Positions 26,980 through 35,242 of a stretch of 64,000 nucleotides of DNA are shown here, piece after piece. Below the pieces are notes generated by a model. It ran no database searches and was not told where the DNA came from. It was given only the letters and a program-made list of their open reading frames with translations. The DNA comes from Clostridiales bacterium Firm_16 (lineage in GTDB: Bacteria; Bacillota; Clostridia; Saccharofermentanales; Saccharofermentanaceae). The stretch lies in assembly GCA_001604185.1 (NCBI GenBank), contig LVAV01000032.1, positions 124,001-188,000 on the forward strand, written 5' to 3'. The stretch's first letter is position 1, and each line of letters begins with the position of its first letter. The position numbers and the translations under genes were made by a program.

Positions 26980-29723
26980 CCGTTTTTCTGATTTTTGAAT
27001 AATTTGTGGATCTCACTGGCGATAAACGGGATCAGCGCAAGACCCAGGATCGGGAGCCAGAGGATCGGTGCAAGAGCCACATTATCAAAGATCGAATTCA
27101 CACCCGGGATGTAGATAACAGCCAGGAGCAGAGCCACGGATCCGGCAACGGAAATGTTCATGAAGCGGTTCGAGAACAAGCCAAGCTTGAACACGCTGAT
27201 ACGCTCGGAACGTGCACCATACGCACGGAAAAGCTCTGCCAGGATCAATGTCGCGAATGCCATTGTGCGGGCGCCCTCGATAGGAGCGGCAGCATCCTTG
27301 AAGAATACTGTAAGGCCCAGCAGGAAGGAAGCAAATACAGCGGCAAAGATCGCCAGACTCTGTACCAGGATATTGATCTTCATGCTCTTGTTGATGATGG
27401 ACTCCGACTTCTTTCTCGGCGGCTGCTTCATGATATCCGGCTCGCCCTTCTCTCTGCCGAGAGCCAGTGCCGGGAAGCTGTCCGTAACCAGATTCAGCCA
27501 CAGGAGCTGGATCGCGGTAAGCGGTGTGGCGATGTGCGGTACCCAGCTGGCCGGGATCAGGGAGATCAGAAAGATGATCAGGATCTCACCTACATTACAG
27601 GAAAGCAGGAATCCGACAAATTTGCGGATATTGCTGTAAATGACACGACCTTCTTCCACCGCGGAAACGATGGTAGCAAAGTTATCGTCGGTCAGGATCA
27701 TATCGGAAGAATTCTTCGCAACGTCTGTACCGGTGATACCCATAGCTACACCGATATCGGCTGACTTCAGGGCCATAGCGTCGTTTACACCGTCACCGGT
27801 CATGGAAGCAATATGGTCATTCTTCTTCAATGCAGTAACGATACGCACCTTATGATCCGGAGAAACACGGGCATATACATTCGTGGTCTCGCAGACGGTC
27901 TCGAAATCCTTGTCGGAAACCTGATCCAGTTCTGCACCGGAGAGGCTGCCGGAATTCTCATCCATCATGCCCAGATCATTGGCAATAGCCACGGCGGTGT
28001 CCTTATAGTCACCGGTGATCATAACGGCACGGATACCGGCCTGACGGCAGATCGCCATAGCGTCCTTGACCTCGGTACGGGCCGGGTCGATCATACCTAC
28101 AAGACCCAGGAAGCACAGATCCTTCTCGTGTTCGAAGTCCGCCTCGATCTCTTCTTTACCCTCGAATGTACGATAAGCGAAAGCCAGTACACGGAGAGCC
28201 GTGGTAGCATAGCCATGGTTGGTCTCCATGATCTTCGTCTTTCTCTCTTCTGTCATCGGAACATTCTTATGACCGTCGAAATACTCAACGCAGTTATTCA
28301 GTACGATATCCGGAGCACCCTTGGTAAAGGAAACGATGGCACCCGGAATGATATTCGGATGATAAGTTGTCATCATCTTTCTGTCGGAATCGAAAGGAAG
28401 CTCGGCAATACGCGGGAAGAGCTTGTTGGTCTCCTCCTTCGGCAGACCGGACTTCGCACCCAGTGCGATGAGGGCAGCCTCTGTCGGGTCTCCGATGCAG
28501 CTGTAACGGCCGTCGTCACCCTTCGGAGTTACGGCGTCACTACAGAGCACACAGGACTGCAGCAGACGGATCAGCTTCTCGTCCGGAGTGATCTTCGAGC
28601 CGTCTTCCTTCTGGATCTGGCCTTCCGGAGCATATCCGATACCGGTAACATCATAAGAATTCTCACCATCGAAAACTTTTCTGACCGTCATCTCATTCTG
28701 TGTAAGTGTACCGGTCTTATCTGTGCAGATCACATCGACACAACCCAGAGTCTCTACTGCAAGGAGACGACGAACGATCGCATTCTTACTGGCCATCTTT
28801 GTCATACCCAGGGCAAGAACGATGGTAACAACAGCAGCAAGGCCTTCCGGGATCGCAGCAACTGCCAGGCTGACAGCTGTCATCAGACCATCTTCCCAGT
28901 GCTGGCCCTGGATCAGGACATTCACACAGAAGACGATCAGGCAGATCACAACGCATACGATACCCAGGATCTTACCGAGTTTTGTGAGGTTCTTCTGAAG
29001 AGGTGTCTCTTCATCATCAATATTGGAAAGGCGATTTGCAATCTTACCCAGTTCTGTGTTCGCGCCGGTCTCTACGACCACACCGCGAGCACGTCCATAG
29101 GTTACCGCTGTGCCCATATAAAGCATGTTCTTGCGATCACCGATGCCGCAGTTCTCTTCCAGAACAACTTCCGCATCTTTATCGACCGGTACAGACTCAC
29201 CGGTCAGGGAAGCCTCTTCTACTTTCAGCGAGCTGGATTCCATAAGACGGATATCCGCAGCGATCAGGTCACCGGCATCCAATACCACCAGATCACCCGG
29301 TACCAGCTTATCTGAATCGATCATCTGCTGGATGTTGTCACGGATTACCTTGGCCTGTGGCGAACTCATCTTCTTCAGAGCCGCGATAGCCTGGTCTGCT
29401 TTACCCTCCTGGTACACACCCAGGATCGCATTGATGATAACGATAGAAAGGATAACGATAACATCGATCCAGCCTTCAAAACCACCCTCACGCACCGCCA
29501 TGATGGCAGAGAGCACGGCCGCTCCGATGAGGATCAATACCATAGCATCCGCGAACTGGCTTAAGAATCTCTTCCAAAGCGGAGTCGTCTTCTCCTCACC
29601 CAGAGAGTTCGGACCATATTTCTGAAGACGGGCCTGTGCCTCATTATTGGACAAACCGCTCTTTATATCGGTATTCAGTTCATCTACTACATTTTCCTTA
29701 GTCTTGGAAAAAGGTTGATTCAT
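26976..29723 (-). CDS. P-type calcium-transporting ATPase (P2 type)
   Basis: 915 aa. All P-ATPase landmarks are present: actuator loop LTGESVPVDK, phosphorylation motif CDKTGTLTQNE, nucleotide-binding KGAPD and hinge MTGDGVNDAMALKSADIGVAMG. The membrane motif AAIPEGLAAVVTIVLALG (M4, PEGL) is typical of SERCA/PMCA-like Ca2+ pumps, and NLVTDSFPALALG fits M6. About ten spans. It would export Ca2+ from the cytoplasm. The 3' end is 68 bp before secG on the same strand. ATG 29723 is preceded by GCGAGGAGTGTGAG. Mn2+ transport is an alternative. Confidence 0.93.
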   Translation of the reverse strand: MNQPFSKTKENVVDELNTDIKSGLSNNEAQARLQKYGPNSLGEEKTTPLWKRFLSQFADAMVLILIGAAVLSAIMAVREGGFEGWIDVIVILSIVIINAILGVYQEGKADQAIAALKKMSSPQAKVIRDNIQQMIDSDKLVPGDLVVLDAGDLIAADIRLMESSSLKVEEASLTGESVPVDKDAEVVLEENCGIGDRKNMLYMGTAVTYGRARGVVVETGANTELGKIANRLSNIDDEETPLQKNLTKLGKILGIVCVVICLIVFCVNVLIQGQHWEDGLMTAVSLAVAAIPEGLAAVVTIVLALGMTKMASKNAIVRRLLAVETLGCVDVICTDKTGTLTQNEMTVRKVFDGENSYDVTGIGYAPEGQIQKEDGSKITPDEKLIRLLQSCVLCSDAVTPKGDDGRYSCIGDPTEAALIALGAKSGLPKEETNKLFPRIAELPFDSDRKMMTTYHPNIIPGAIVSFTKGAPDIVLNNCVEYFDGHKNVPMTEERKTKIMETNHGYATTALRVLAFAYRTFEGKEEIEADFEHEKDLCFLGLVGMIDPARTEVKDAMAICRQAGIRAVMITGDYKDTAVAIANDLGMMDENSGSLSGAELDQVSDKDFETVCETTNVYARVSPDHKVRIVTALKKNDHIASMTGDGVNDAMALKSADIGVAMGITGTDVAKNSSDMILTDDNFATIVSAVEEGRVIYSNIRKFVGFLLSCNVGEILIIFLISLIPASWVPHIATPLTAIQLLWLNLVTDSFPALALGREKGEPDIMKQPPRKKSESIINKSMKINILVQSLAIFAAVFASFLLGLTVFFKDAAAPIEGARTMAFATLILAELFRAYGARSERISVFKLGLFSNRFMNISVAGSVALLLAVIYIPGVNSIFDNVALAPILWLPILGLALIPFIASEIHKLFKNQKNG

Positions 29724-29881
29724 TTTCTCTCACACTCCTCGCAATTAACATGCGATAAAAATATATCATATTGAATCAGTAAGGAAAAGGAAAAATCAGA
29801 AACTAATCCAAGTTTAATTCCTTTTATATAGCGCATTACTCTCAAGCAAGACGCGCTCATGCTGCAAAAACCGGAAAACGG

Positions 29882-29915
29882 CAAACAAAAAGGATCACTC
29901 CGAAGAATGATCCTT
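29882..29915 (-). terminator. Terminator of the tRNA operon
   Basis: Stem AAGGATCA / TGATCCTT (29890-29897 with 29908-29915) followed on the minus strand by TTTTGTTTGC, directly after tRNA-Phe. Confidence 0.8.
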
Positions 29916-29918
29916 GTT

Positions 29919-29994
29919 TGGTGCCCAGAGTCGGAATCGAACCAACGACACGGGGATTTTCAGTCCCCTGCTCTACCGACTGAGCTATCTGGGC
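29919..29994 (-). tRNA. tRNA-Phe (GAA)
   Basis: 76 nt including encoded CCA. The acceptor stem GCCCAGA pairs with TCTGGGC; the anticodon arm GGGGA-CTGAAAA-TCCCC presents GAA; the T arm has GGTTCGATTCC. Last of three tRNAs in one transcript. Confidence 0.97.
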
Positions 29995-30002
29995 AAATGA
30001 TA

Positions 30003-30023
30003 ATCGGTCCATGATGGACCGAT
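30003..30023 (-). other. Hairpin spacer between tRNA-Phe and tRNA-Asp
   Basis: Perfect 8-bp inverted repeat ATCGGTCC / GGACCGAT with a 5-nt loop in the spacer. It may guide processing of the polycistronic tRNA precursor or act as a weak internal stop; no U-run follows on the minus strand beyond TATCATTT. Confidence 0.5.
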
Positions 30024-30027
30024 CATC

Positions 30028-30104
30028 TGGCGACGCAGAAGGGGCTCGAACCCTCGACCTCCAGCGTGACAGGCTGGCATTCTAACCAACTGAACTACTG
30101 CGCC
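30028..30104 (-). tRNA. tRNA-Asp (GTC)
   Basis: 77 nt including CCA. The acceptor GGCGCAG pairs with CTGCGTC allowing G-U; the anticodon arm CCAGC-CTGTCAC-GCTGG presents GTC; the T loop is GGTTCGAGCC. Middle tRNA of the cluster. Confidence 0.97.
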
Positions 30105-30108
30105 ATCT

Positions 30109-30184
30109 TGGTGGAAGATACAGGGCTCGAACCTGTGACCCTCTGCTTGTAAGGCAGATGCTCTCCCAGCTGAGCTAATCTTCC
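30109..30184 (-). tRNA. tRNA-Val (TAC)
   Basis: 76 nt including CCA. The acceptor GGAAGAT pairs with ATCTTCC; the anticodon arm CTGCC-TTACAAG-CAGAG presents TAC; the T loop is GGTTCGAGCC. First tRNA downstream of the strong promoter. Confidence 0.97.
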
Positions 30185-30225
30185 ATCTCTTTGATTGCCG
30201 GGGCGCTTCCTAAAGCGCAAGAAGA

Positions 30226-30254
30226 AGTATACCGAAACGTGGGGTGCTTGTCAA
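30226..30254 (-). promoter_or_regulatory. Near-consensus promoter of the tRNA operon
   Basis: On the minus strand TTGACA (30254-30249), exactly 17 nt, then TATACT (30231-30226), 41 bp before the 5' end of tRNA-Val. It is a textbook stable-RNA promoter. Confidence 0.88.
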
Positions 30255-30358
30255 CAACATTTCTCAAAAAAGGAGAAACTTTTTAGTACGAGATCGTGTA
30301 CTCCCCTGCAAACACTTACCAAATGCGTGTTTTTGTGCCATAATATTACCAGAAATCG

Positions 30359-30388
30359 AAGGATCTTTCCTCTCCTGGCAGGATCCTT
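30359..30388 (+). promoter_or_regulatory. Leader hairpin before the two-component operon
   Basis: Perfect stem AAGGATC / GATCCTT (30359-30365 with 30382-30388), then TCTTGAT, 24 bp before the response-regulator ATG and close to its ribosome binding site AAGGAG. It could be an attenuator or an mRNA 5'-end structure; evidence is structural only. Confidence 0.4.
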
Positions 30389-30412
30389 TCTTGATAAAAG
30401 GAGACATTTATA

Positions 30413-31087
30413 ATGAGGATTCTGCTTGCCGAAGATGAGAAATCCATGTCTCGCGCTCTGTGTGCGATATTAAATAAGAATAATTATGCCGTAGATCCTG
30501 TATTTGATGGTGAAGATGCCCTCACGTACCTTCTCTCCGGCGGATATGACTGTGCCATCCTGGATGTCATGATGCCGAAGATGGATGGTTTTACCGTACT
30601 GCGCAAGATCCGCGAGAAGAATATCACCATCCCCGTCATGATGCTCACTGCCAAGTCCCAGATCGACGACAAGGTCGAAGGTCTGGACCTCGGCGCCAAC
30701 GACTATCTGACCAAGCCCTTCGAGAGCCGTGAGCTTCTGGCCAGACTTCGTGCCATCACGCGCAGTGTCACACCGGCCACAGACAACAACCTGCGGTTCG
30801 GCAACACTACTTTGAACCGGGCCACTTTCGAACTGAGCGGTCCCCAGGGCACCGTTCGCCTGGCCACCAAGGAATTTCAGATGATGGAATACCTGATGTC
30901 GAATCCCTCTACCCTCATCTCCACCGACCGCTTCATGGAGAAGGTATGGGGACTGGATTCCGACGCCGACATCAATGTTGTCTGGACCAATCTCTCCTAT
31001 CTTAGAAGAAGACTTACTTCCGTCGGCGCCAACGTGAAGATCAAGGCTGCCCGTAATGCCGGCTATTCTCTGGAGATCGAAGAATGA
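30413..31087 (+). CDS. OmpR/PhoB-family response regulator
   Basis: 224 aa. Receiver domain 1-120 with acidic pocket (ED at 7-8), phospho-acceptor Asp51 in CAILDVMMPKMDG and the switch Lys in NDYLTKPF. A winged-helix DNA-binding domain follows (ATKEFQMMEYLMSNPSTLISTDRFMEKVWG, then VVWTNLSYLRRRL). ATG 30413 follows AAGGAGAC. Its stop overlaps the start of the histidine kinase gene by 4 bp (ATGA), so the two form a cognate pair. Regulon unknown. Confidence 0.95.
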   Translation: MRILLAEDEKSMSRALCAILNKNNYAVDPVFDGEDALTYLLSGGYDCAILDVMMPKMDGFTVLRKIREKNITIPVMMLTAKSQIDDKVEGLDLGANDYLTKPFESRELLARLRAITRSVTPATDNNLRFGNTTLNRATFELSGPQGTVRLATKEFQMMEYLMSNPSTLISTDRFMEKVWGLDSDADINVVWTNLSYLRRRLTSVGANVKIKAARNAGYSLEIEE

Positions 31088-32466
31088 TCCGTAAATTACG
31101 TATTCAATTTTTCTGTCTGGCCCTGCTGGCCGTCATACTTGTACTTCTGGTCCTTGTCGGAGGAATCAATCTTCTCAACTACCGGGAAGTGATCAAGGAC
31201 AGCGACAACGTCCTGGACATCCTGTACCAGAACGGCGGTTCTTTTCCTGAGCATCGTATGCCGGATATCCCGCGGGGACGCTTCACCGAAGAAATCGAAT
31301 TCAATGAGTATACTATGGGCGGAAGTATTTTCAGAAGGATCGACCGTATCGACTCACCGGAGCTTCCCTACGAGACACGTTATTTCAGTGCCATTCTGAG
31401 CAAAGACGGCAAGGTCATCCGTACGGATACCGCCCGCATCCAGGCCATCGATGATGAATCGGCGGCCGCCTATGCTGCCAAAGCCCTCTCCACTGGAAAG
31501 ACGAAGGGATTCTTCGGCGAGTATCGTTTTCTCACCGGCGAGGTCCTGGTTGCCTACGAGGTCAACATGCAAGAAACAGGAACGGAAGAAGGATACCTTG
31601 TGATCTTCTGTGACTGTGGTGCCAGCCTGGGCAACTTCCGCAACTTTCTGCGTACAAGTGTTATGGCTTCCCTCGCCTGCCTCGTGCTGGTCGGAGTCCT
31701 GATCTATCTGCTTTCCAACCGGATCATCGCTCCGGTTGCGGAGAGTTACGAGAAACAGAAACGATTTATTACAGATGCCGGTCACGAGATCAAGACGCCG
31801 TTGGCCATCATCTCGGCTGACGTCGATGTTCTGGAAATGGAGCTGGAGGATTCTTCCCCGGCCACGAACAGCGGAGACCTTCTCTCCCCCGATGACGCAG
31901 AGCAGTCCTCCAACGAGTGGCTTTCCGATATCAAGCTCCAGACGAAGCGACTGTCTGAGCTGACGAACGACCTGATCCTGCTCTCCAAGATGGAAGAGAA
32001 AGAAACCGCACTGGAGATCGAGGATCTGGACATGACGAAGATCTGCACCGCCGCTGCGAGTTCTTTTCGCGCGGTAGCCGTCTCTTCGGAAAAAGAACTT
32101 ACATCGGAGATCGATCCGGATATCCATTTCCAGGGGGACCGCAAGTCCATCGAATCCCTGGTATCCATCATTCTGGACAACGCCGTGAAATACTGCCCGA
32201 AGGGCGGCAAAATCTCTGCGGTCCTTTCCCGGTCCCGCAAGAACGTGGTACTGGAAGTAACTAACGACACCGAAGAGACACCGACAGCGGAGATGCTCAA
32301 GAGCATGTTCGAGCGCTTCTACCGTTCTGACAAATCCAGAAACAGCAAGACCGGCGGTCACGGCATCGGTCTTTCCATCGCCAAAGCGGTGGTAGAGAAA
32401 CATAAAGGCCGCATTTCTGCGACCTCTCGTGGTGAAAAACAGTTAACGATCACCATCACACTCTGA
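31084..32466 (+). CDS. Sensor histidine kinase of the two-component pair
   Basis: 460 aa. Two membrane spans (about 8-28 and 192-212) enclose a ~160-residue extracytoplasmic sensor with no family I recognise. The dimerisation/phosphotransfer helix has His234 in DAGHEIKTPLAII; the ATPase domain shows the N box ILDNAVKYC, then SDKSRNSKTGGHGIGLSIAKAVVEKHKG. It phosphorylates the regulator encoded just upstream. A Ser/Asp-rich insertion (about 255-280) splits the DHp region and looks unusual. Signal unknown. It converges with the thioesterase gene, 4 bp apart. Confidence 0.93.
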   Translation: MIRKLRIQFFCLALLAVILVLLVLVGGINLLNYREVIKDSDNVLDILYQNGGSFPEHRMPDIPRGRFTEEIEFNEYTMGGSIFRRIDRIDSPELPYETRYFSAILSKDGKVIRTDTARIQAIDDESAAAYAAKALSTGKTKGFFGEYRFLTGEVLVAYEVNMQETGTEEGYLVIFCDCGASLGNFRNFLRTSVMASLACLVLVGVLIYLLSNRIIAPVAESYEKQKRFITDAGHEIKTPLAIISADVDVLEMELEDSSPATNSGDLLSPDDAEQSSNEWLSDIKLQTKRLSELTNDLILLSKMEEKETALEIEDLDMTKICTAAASSFRAVAVSSEKELTSEIDPDIHFQGDRKSIESLVSIILDNAVKYCPKGGKISAVLSRSRKNVVLEVTNDTEETPTAEMLKSMFERFYRSDKSRNSKTGGHGIGLSIAKAVVEKHKGRISATSRGEKQLTITITL

Positions 32467-32470
32467 TACT

Positions 32471-32887
32471 TCAGAATTTCTGGTCTTTCACAAAACCTGT
32501 GATCGTTACTATAGCCACTTTATTTCCAAGATCGTCATTCACTTCGATCTCATAAAAGCAGGTACTTCTTCCCGCCTTGATACAGTGCGCTTCACTGAGG
32601 AGCGTGCTGCCTTTGCAGGCGCCGATGAAGGAGATGTTACTGGAGATAGAGACAGTCATCCGGCCGCCGAAATTCGCGGCCACGGCGAAAGTCAGATCCG
32701 CCAGGGTAAAGATTGCGCCACCCATTACGCCGCCTGCGGCATTCAGATGCACCGGAGTGATCTTCATCGAACAACAGCAGATCTGATCACCGGCTTCTTC
32801 GATCACGACACCGGCAGCCTCAGTAGCAAAACGGTCATTGGCAAATGTTTTTCTGGCCCATTCCAGATCTCGGATTTCTTCACTCAT
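32471..32887 (-). CDS. PaaI-family hotdog thioesterase
   Basis: 138 aa. The hotdog fold is indicated by GGVMGGAIFTLADLTFAVAAN, which includes the family's catalytic Asp/helix region, followed by ISSNISFIGACKG and the strand-rich C-terminus. Members hydrolyse acyl-CoA thioesters, often phenylacetyl- or hydroxybenzoyl-CoA. It might take the products of a 2-oxoacid oxidoreductase, but no linkage in the operon shows this. It lies 41 bp downstream of azlD on the same strand and may share its transcript. Confidence 0.88.
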   Translation of the reverse strand: MSEEIRDLEWARKTFANDRFATEAAGVVIEEAGDQICCCSMKITPVHLNAAGGVMGGAIFTLADLTFAVAANFGGRMTVSISSNISFIGACKGSTLLSEAHCIKAGRSTCFYEIEVNDDLGNKVAIVTITGFVKDQKF

Positions 32888-32928
32888 GGTCAGATGTTCC
32901 TTTCTTTCTCATAGAGATTTCTTCTATC

Positions 32929-33249
32929 TTATAGCAAACCGATAATGAATTCCACAACGAAAACCGTACAGCATGCGCCGATCGCCACCGTCAGAAGTTT
33001 CTTCTCCAGAACAGACAGGATCAAGGCCGCCGCGAATCCGCACAAGGCAGATACCAGATAGGTCGTGGAATAAAAGATGGCGGGTACTGTCATAGCCGAC
33101 AGAACGGCATAAGGAATGTAATAGAGGAACGAGCGGATAAATCGGTTCTCGATCTTCTTTCTGCACAGTACCAGAGGCAGCATACGGATCAGATAGGTCA
33201 CGCCAGCCATTACAGCCAGATATATGAAGAAGGTCTTTACATCGATCAT
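32929..33249 (-). CDS. azlD: AzlD-family branched-chain amino acid export subunit
   Basis: 106 aa with about four membrane spans. The opening FFIYLAVMAGVTYLIRMLPLVL and the middle FLYYIPYAVLSAMTVPAI are the typical AzlD segments. With AzlC it makes the AzlCD (YgaZH-like) exporter of branched-chain amino acids and analogues. The start overlaps the azlC stop by 4 bp. Confidence 0.93.
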   Translation of the reverse strand: MIDVKTFFIYLAVMAGVTYLIRMLPLVLCRKKIENRFIRSFLYYIPYAVLSAMTVPAIFYSTTYLVSALCGFAAALILSVLEKKLLTVAIGACCTVFVVEFIIGLL

Positions 33250-33980
33250 GCTTCCGCCTCCTTCTTCTCATCCTGTTCCTTCTCATCCTTGACAGGCGCC
33301 ACGATTGAAAAGATAGTACCGGACACCAATGCACAGATGATGACGGAGATCCCCGTAGAGATCCTGTGAAGGAATGGCACATAGTAGAATAAAGACGAAA
33401 GTGCGACAGCCGTCAGGCATGTACCGGCCACGGCCTTGTCTTTCTTGGACGGCGGGATCACAATGGCCACGAACATAGCGTAGAGCGCAATTCCCAGAGC
33501 CGAAACCACGATCTCCGGAAGGACATCGCCGGCAATGGCGCCCAAAGCAGTTCCAAGTACCCAGCCACTTATAGGCATAGCGATCAGGCCCATCATATAG
33601 GACGTCTCCAGTTCTTCCTTCTGACTGATGGCTACCGCGAAGATCTCATCCGTCACGCCAAAGGCAATGGCCATACGCTTTAATAACGTCACCCTCCGGC
33701 TCAGTTTCTGGGAAAGGGAAACCGACATCAGGGAATAACGGAGATTGATCACGAACTGCGTCAGGACCATCTCCACCAACGGAAGACCTCCGACAATAAT
33801 GGGCACGCCTGCCAGCTGCCCCGCCGAGGTCACATTCGTCAGAGAGATCAATATGGCCTGCCAGATGGCAAGTCCCATACCTACCGTATAGATTCCGAAA
33901 GCAAAGGACACGGAGAGGTAGCCCAGACAGATCGGCATACCGTCCCGCAGTCCTTTTACAAACAACTTCTTCTTATTCAT
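33246..33980 (-). CDS. azlC: AzlC-family branched-chain amino acid export permease
   Basis: 244 aa, about six to seven membrane spans. The segments PICLGYLSVSFAFGIYTVGMGLAIWQAILISLTNVTSAGQLAG and NLRYSLMSVSLSQKL are diagnostic for the family. Works with AzlD. A short charged C-terminal tail (KDEKEQDEKKEAEA) follows. Overlaps both galM upstream and azlD downstream by 4 bp, so all three are translated as a unit. Confidence 0.94.
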   Translation of the reverse strand: MNKKKLFVKGLRDGMPICLGYLSVSFAFGIYTVGMGLAIWQAILISLTNVTSAGQLAGVPIIVGGLPLVEMVLTQFVINLRYSLMSVSLSQKLSRRVTLLKRMAIAFGVTDEIFAVAISQKEELETSYMMGLIAMPISGWVLGTALGAIAGDVLPEIVVSALGIALYAMFVAIVIPPSKKDKAVAGTCLTAVALSSLFYYVPFLHRISTGISVIICALVSGTIFSIVAPVKDEKEQDEKKEAEA

Positions 33981-35086
33981 TTCGCAGAGAAACGGTATCC
34001 GCAGATATATCCTTTCTCTTCATCTTTATCGATCACCGCGCTGGCAAAATGCTCGTGATGGATCGCATCCGGGAACATCTGTGTTTCCAGGCAGATGGCC
34101 TCATACGGATTGTAGTGGATGCCGCCCTTGCCGTCTTCGTCCAGATTGCAGGCACAATAGAGCTGCACACCCGGGAAGTTGGTGAGGACTTCCATCTTTC
34201 TGCCGGTCTTCAGTGACTCTACAGAAGCCACGAGGGAAACCTTATCCAGAGATGTCTTCAGAACGTAGTTGGAATCCGCACCCTTGGAGCAGTTCAACTG
34301 CGGGTTATCCGAAGTCAGGACAAGTACTTTTTCCGTGGCACAAGGCGTTCTGAAATCGAACTCAGTACCGGCAACATCGATAAACTTACCGTTCGGAACA
34401 TTATCCATATCCTTCTCGGTGACCTGATCCGCATCGATCCACAGCAGCTGCTCGCCGATACGTCCGGCTGCCTGGCCGTCCAGGTTAAAGTAGGAATGGT
34501 TGGTCGGTGCGAAGATGGTCTTCTTATCGGACTTCGCCTTGTAGCTGATGACCAGAGTTCCGTCTGTTGCCCAGGTGTAGAGGACCTTCATGTCCATGTT
34601 ACCCGGAACACCGCATACGCCGTCAGCCAGCATGAAGGAAAGCAGTACACCTTCTGTCTCGACGGTAAAATCATTCTGGATGTTGAGGCTTCCGAGGAAT
34701 GCCTCTGCTTCTTCTTTACTTACGATCTCACCGGTCCAGAAGCTGTTCTGGAAATTGCCGGCACCACCGTGCAGGTTATTGTCTCCCTCATTCTTCGGCA
34801 TCTGGTACTTCACACCATCGATCTCGAAAGCACCGCCCTTAATGCGGTTAGCTGTACGGCCGATGACCGATCCGTGGCCGGAACCGGAAGCCATATACTC
34901 CTCAATAGTATCGAAGCCCAGCATTACATCGCCGAGGTTTCCGTCCTTATCCAGGACATTCAATGTATGGATCAACGCACCATATGTCAGGATCGAGAAA
35001 CTCTCACCATTAGAGCGTGTAATAACAAATTCATCTACGGCCTTGCCGTCTTTCGTCGTATCAAAAATCTTCTTTTCTGCGGACAT
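33977..35086 (-). CDS. galM: Aldose 1-epimerase (galactose mutarotase)
   Basis: 369 aa from ATG 35086-35084, with GAGGTG upstream; a GTG three codons before is possible. Family features are GSVIGRTANRIKGG, the NEGDNNLHGG histidine, FAPTNHSYFNLDGQ with the catalytic His, and a C-terminal glutamate in NPYEAICLETQMFPD. It interconverts alpha and beta anomers of glucose or galactose. Odd partner: it is translationally coupled to the azlCD exporter, with which it has no clear metabolic tie. Confidence 0.94.
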   Translation of the reverse strand: MSAEKKIFDTTKDGKAVDEFVITRSNGESFSILTYGALIHTLNVLDKDGNLGDVMLGFDTIEEYMASGSGHGSVIGRTANRIKGGAFEIDGVKYQMPKNEGDNNLHGGAGNFQNSFWTGEIVSKEEAEAFLGSLNIQNDFTVETEGVLLSFMLADGVCGVPGNMDMKVLYTWATDGTLVISYKAKSDKKTIFAPTNHSYFNLDGQAAGRIGEQLLWIDADQVTEKDMDNVPNGKFIDVAGTEFDFRTPCATEKVLVLTSDNPQLNCSKGADSNYVLKTSLDKVSLVASVESLKTGRKMEVLTNFPGVQLYCACNLDEDGKGGIHYNPYEAICLETQMFPDAIHHEHFASAVIDKDEEKGYICGYRFSAK

Positions 35087-35123
35087 TTCGTTCACCTCTT
35101 TGAATCAGGATTATACCGCTAAT

Positions 35124-35153
35124 ATTATGGATGCATTCCTGATAGAAAGTCAA
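35124..35153 (-). promoter_or_regulatory. Candidate promoter of galM-azlC-azlD
   Basis: On the minus strand TTGACT (35153-35148), an 18-nt spacer and CATAAT (35129-35124), 37 bp before the ATG. A second -10-like TATAAT lies at 35115-35110 without a clear -35. Confidence 0.5.
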
Positions 35154-35242
35154 TGAAGATTCTGATAGAATATTTCATTATTTCAATAAGTACGTACTGA
35201 ACCGAAGTCGATCCGGCCCGGCTTCGAAGAAGGGAGCAAAGC

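Noticed and set aside
31354..32403. A 349-aa minus-strand frame opposite the histidine kinase
   Set aside because: Antisense shadow of a well-defined kinase gene.
35096..35242. A riboswitch upstream of galM-azlCD
   Set aside because: The 147-bp divergent gap holds promoter-like sequences only; no conserved aptamer motif was recognised.
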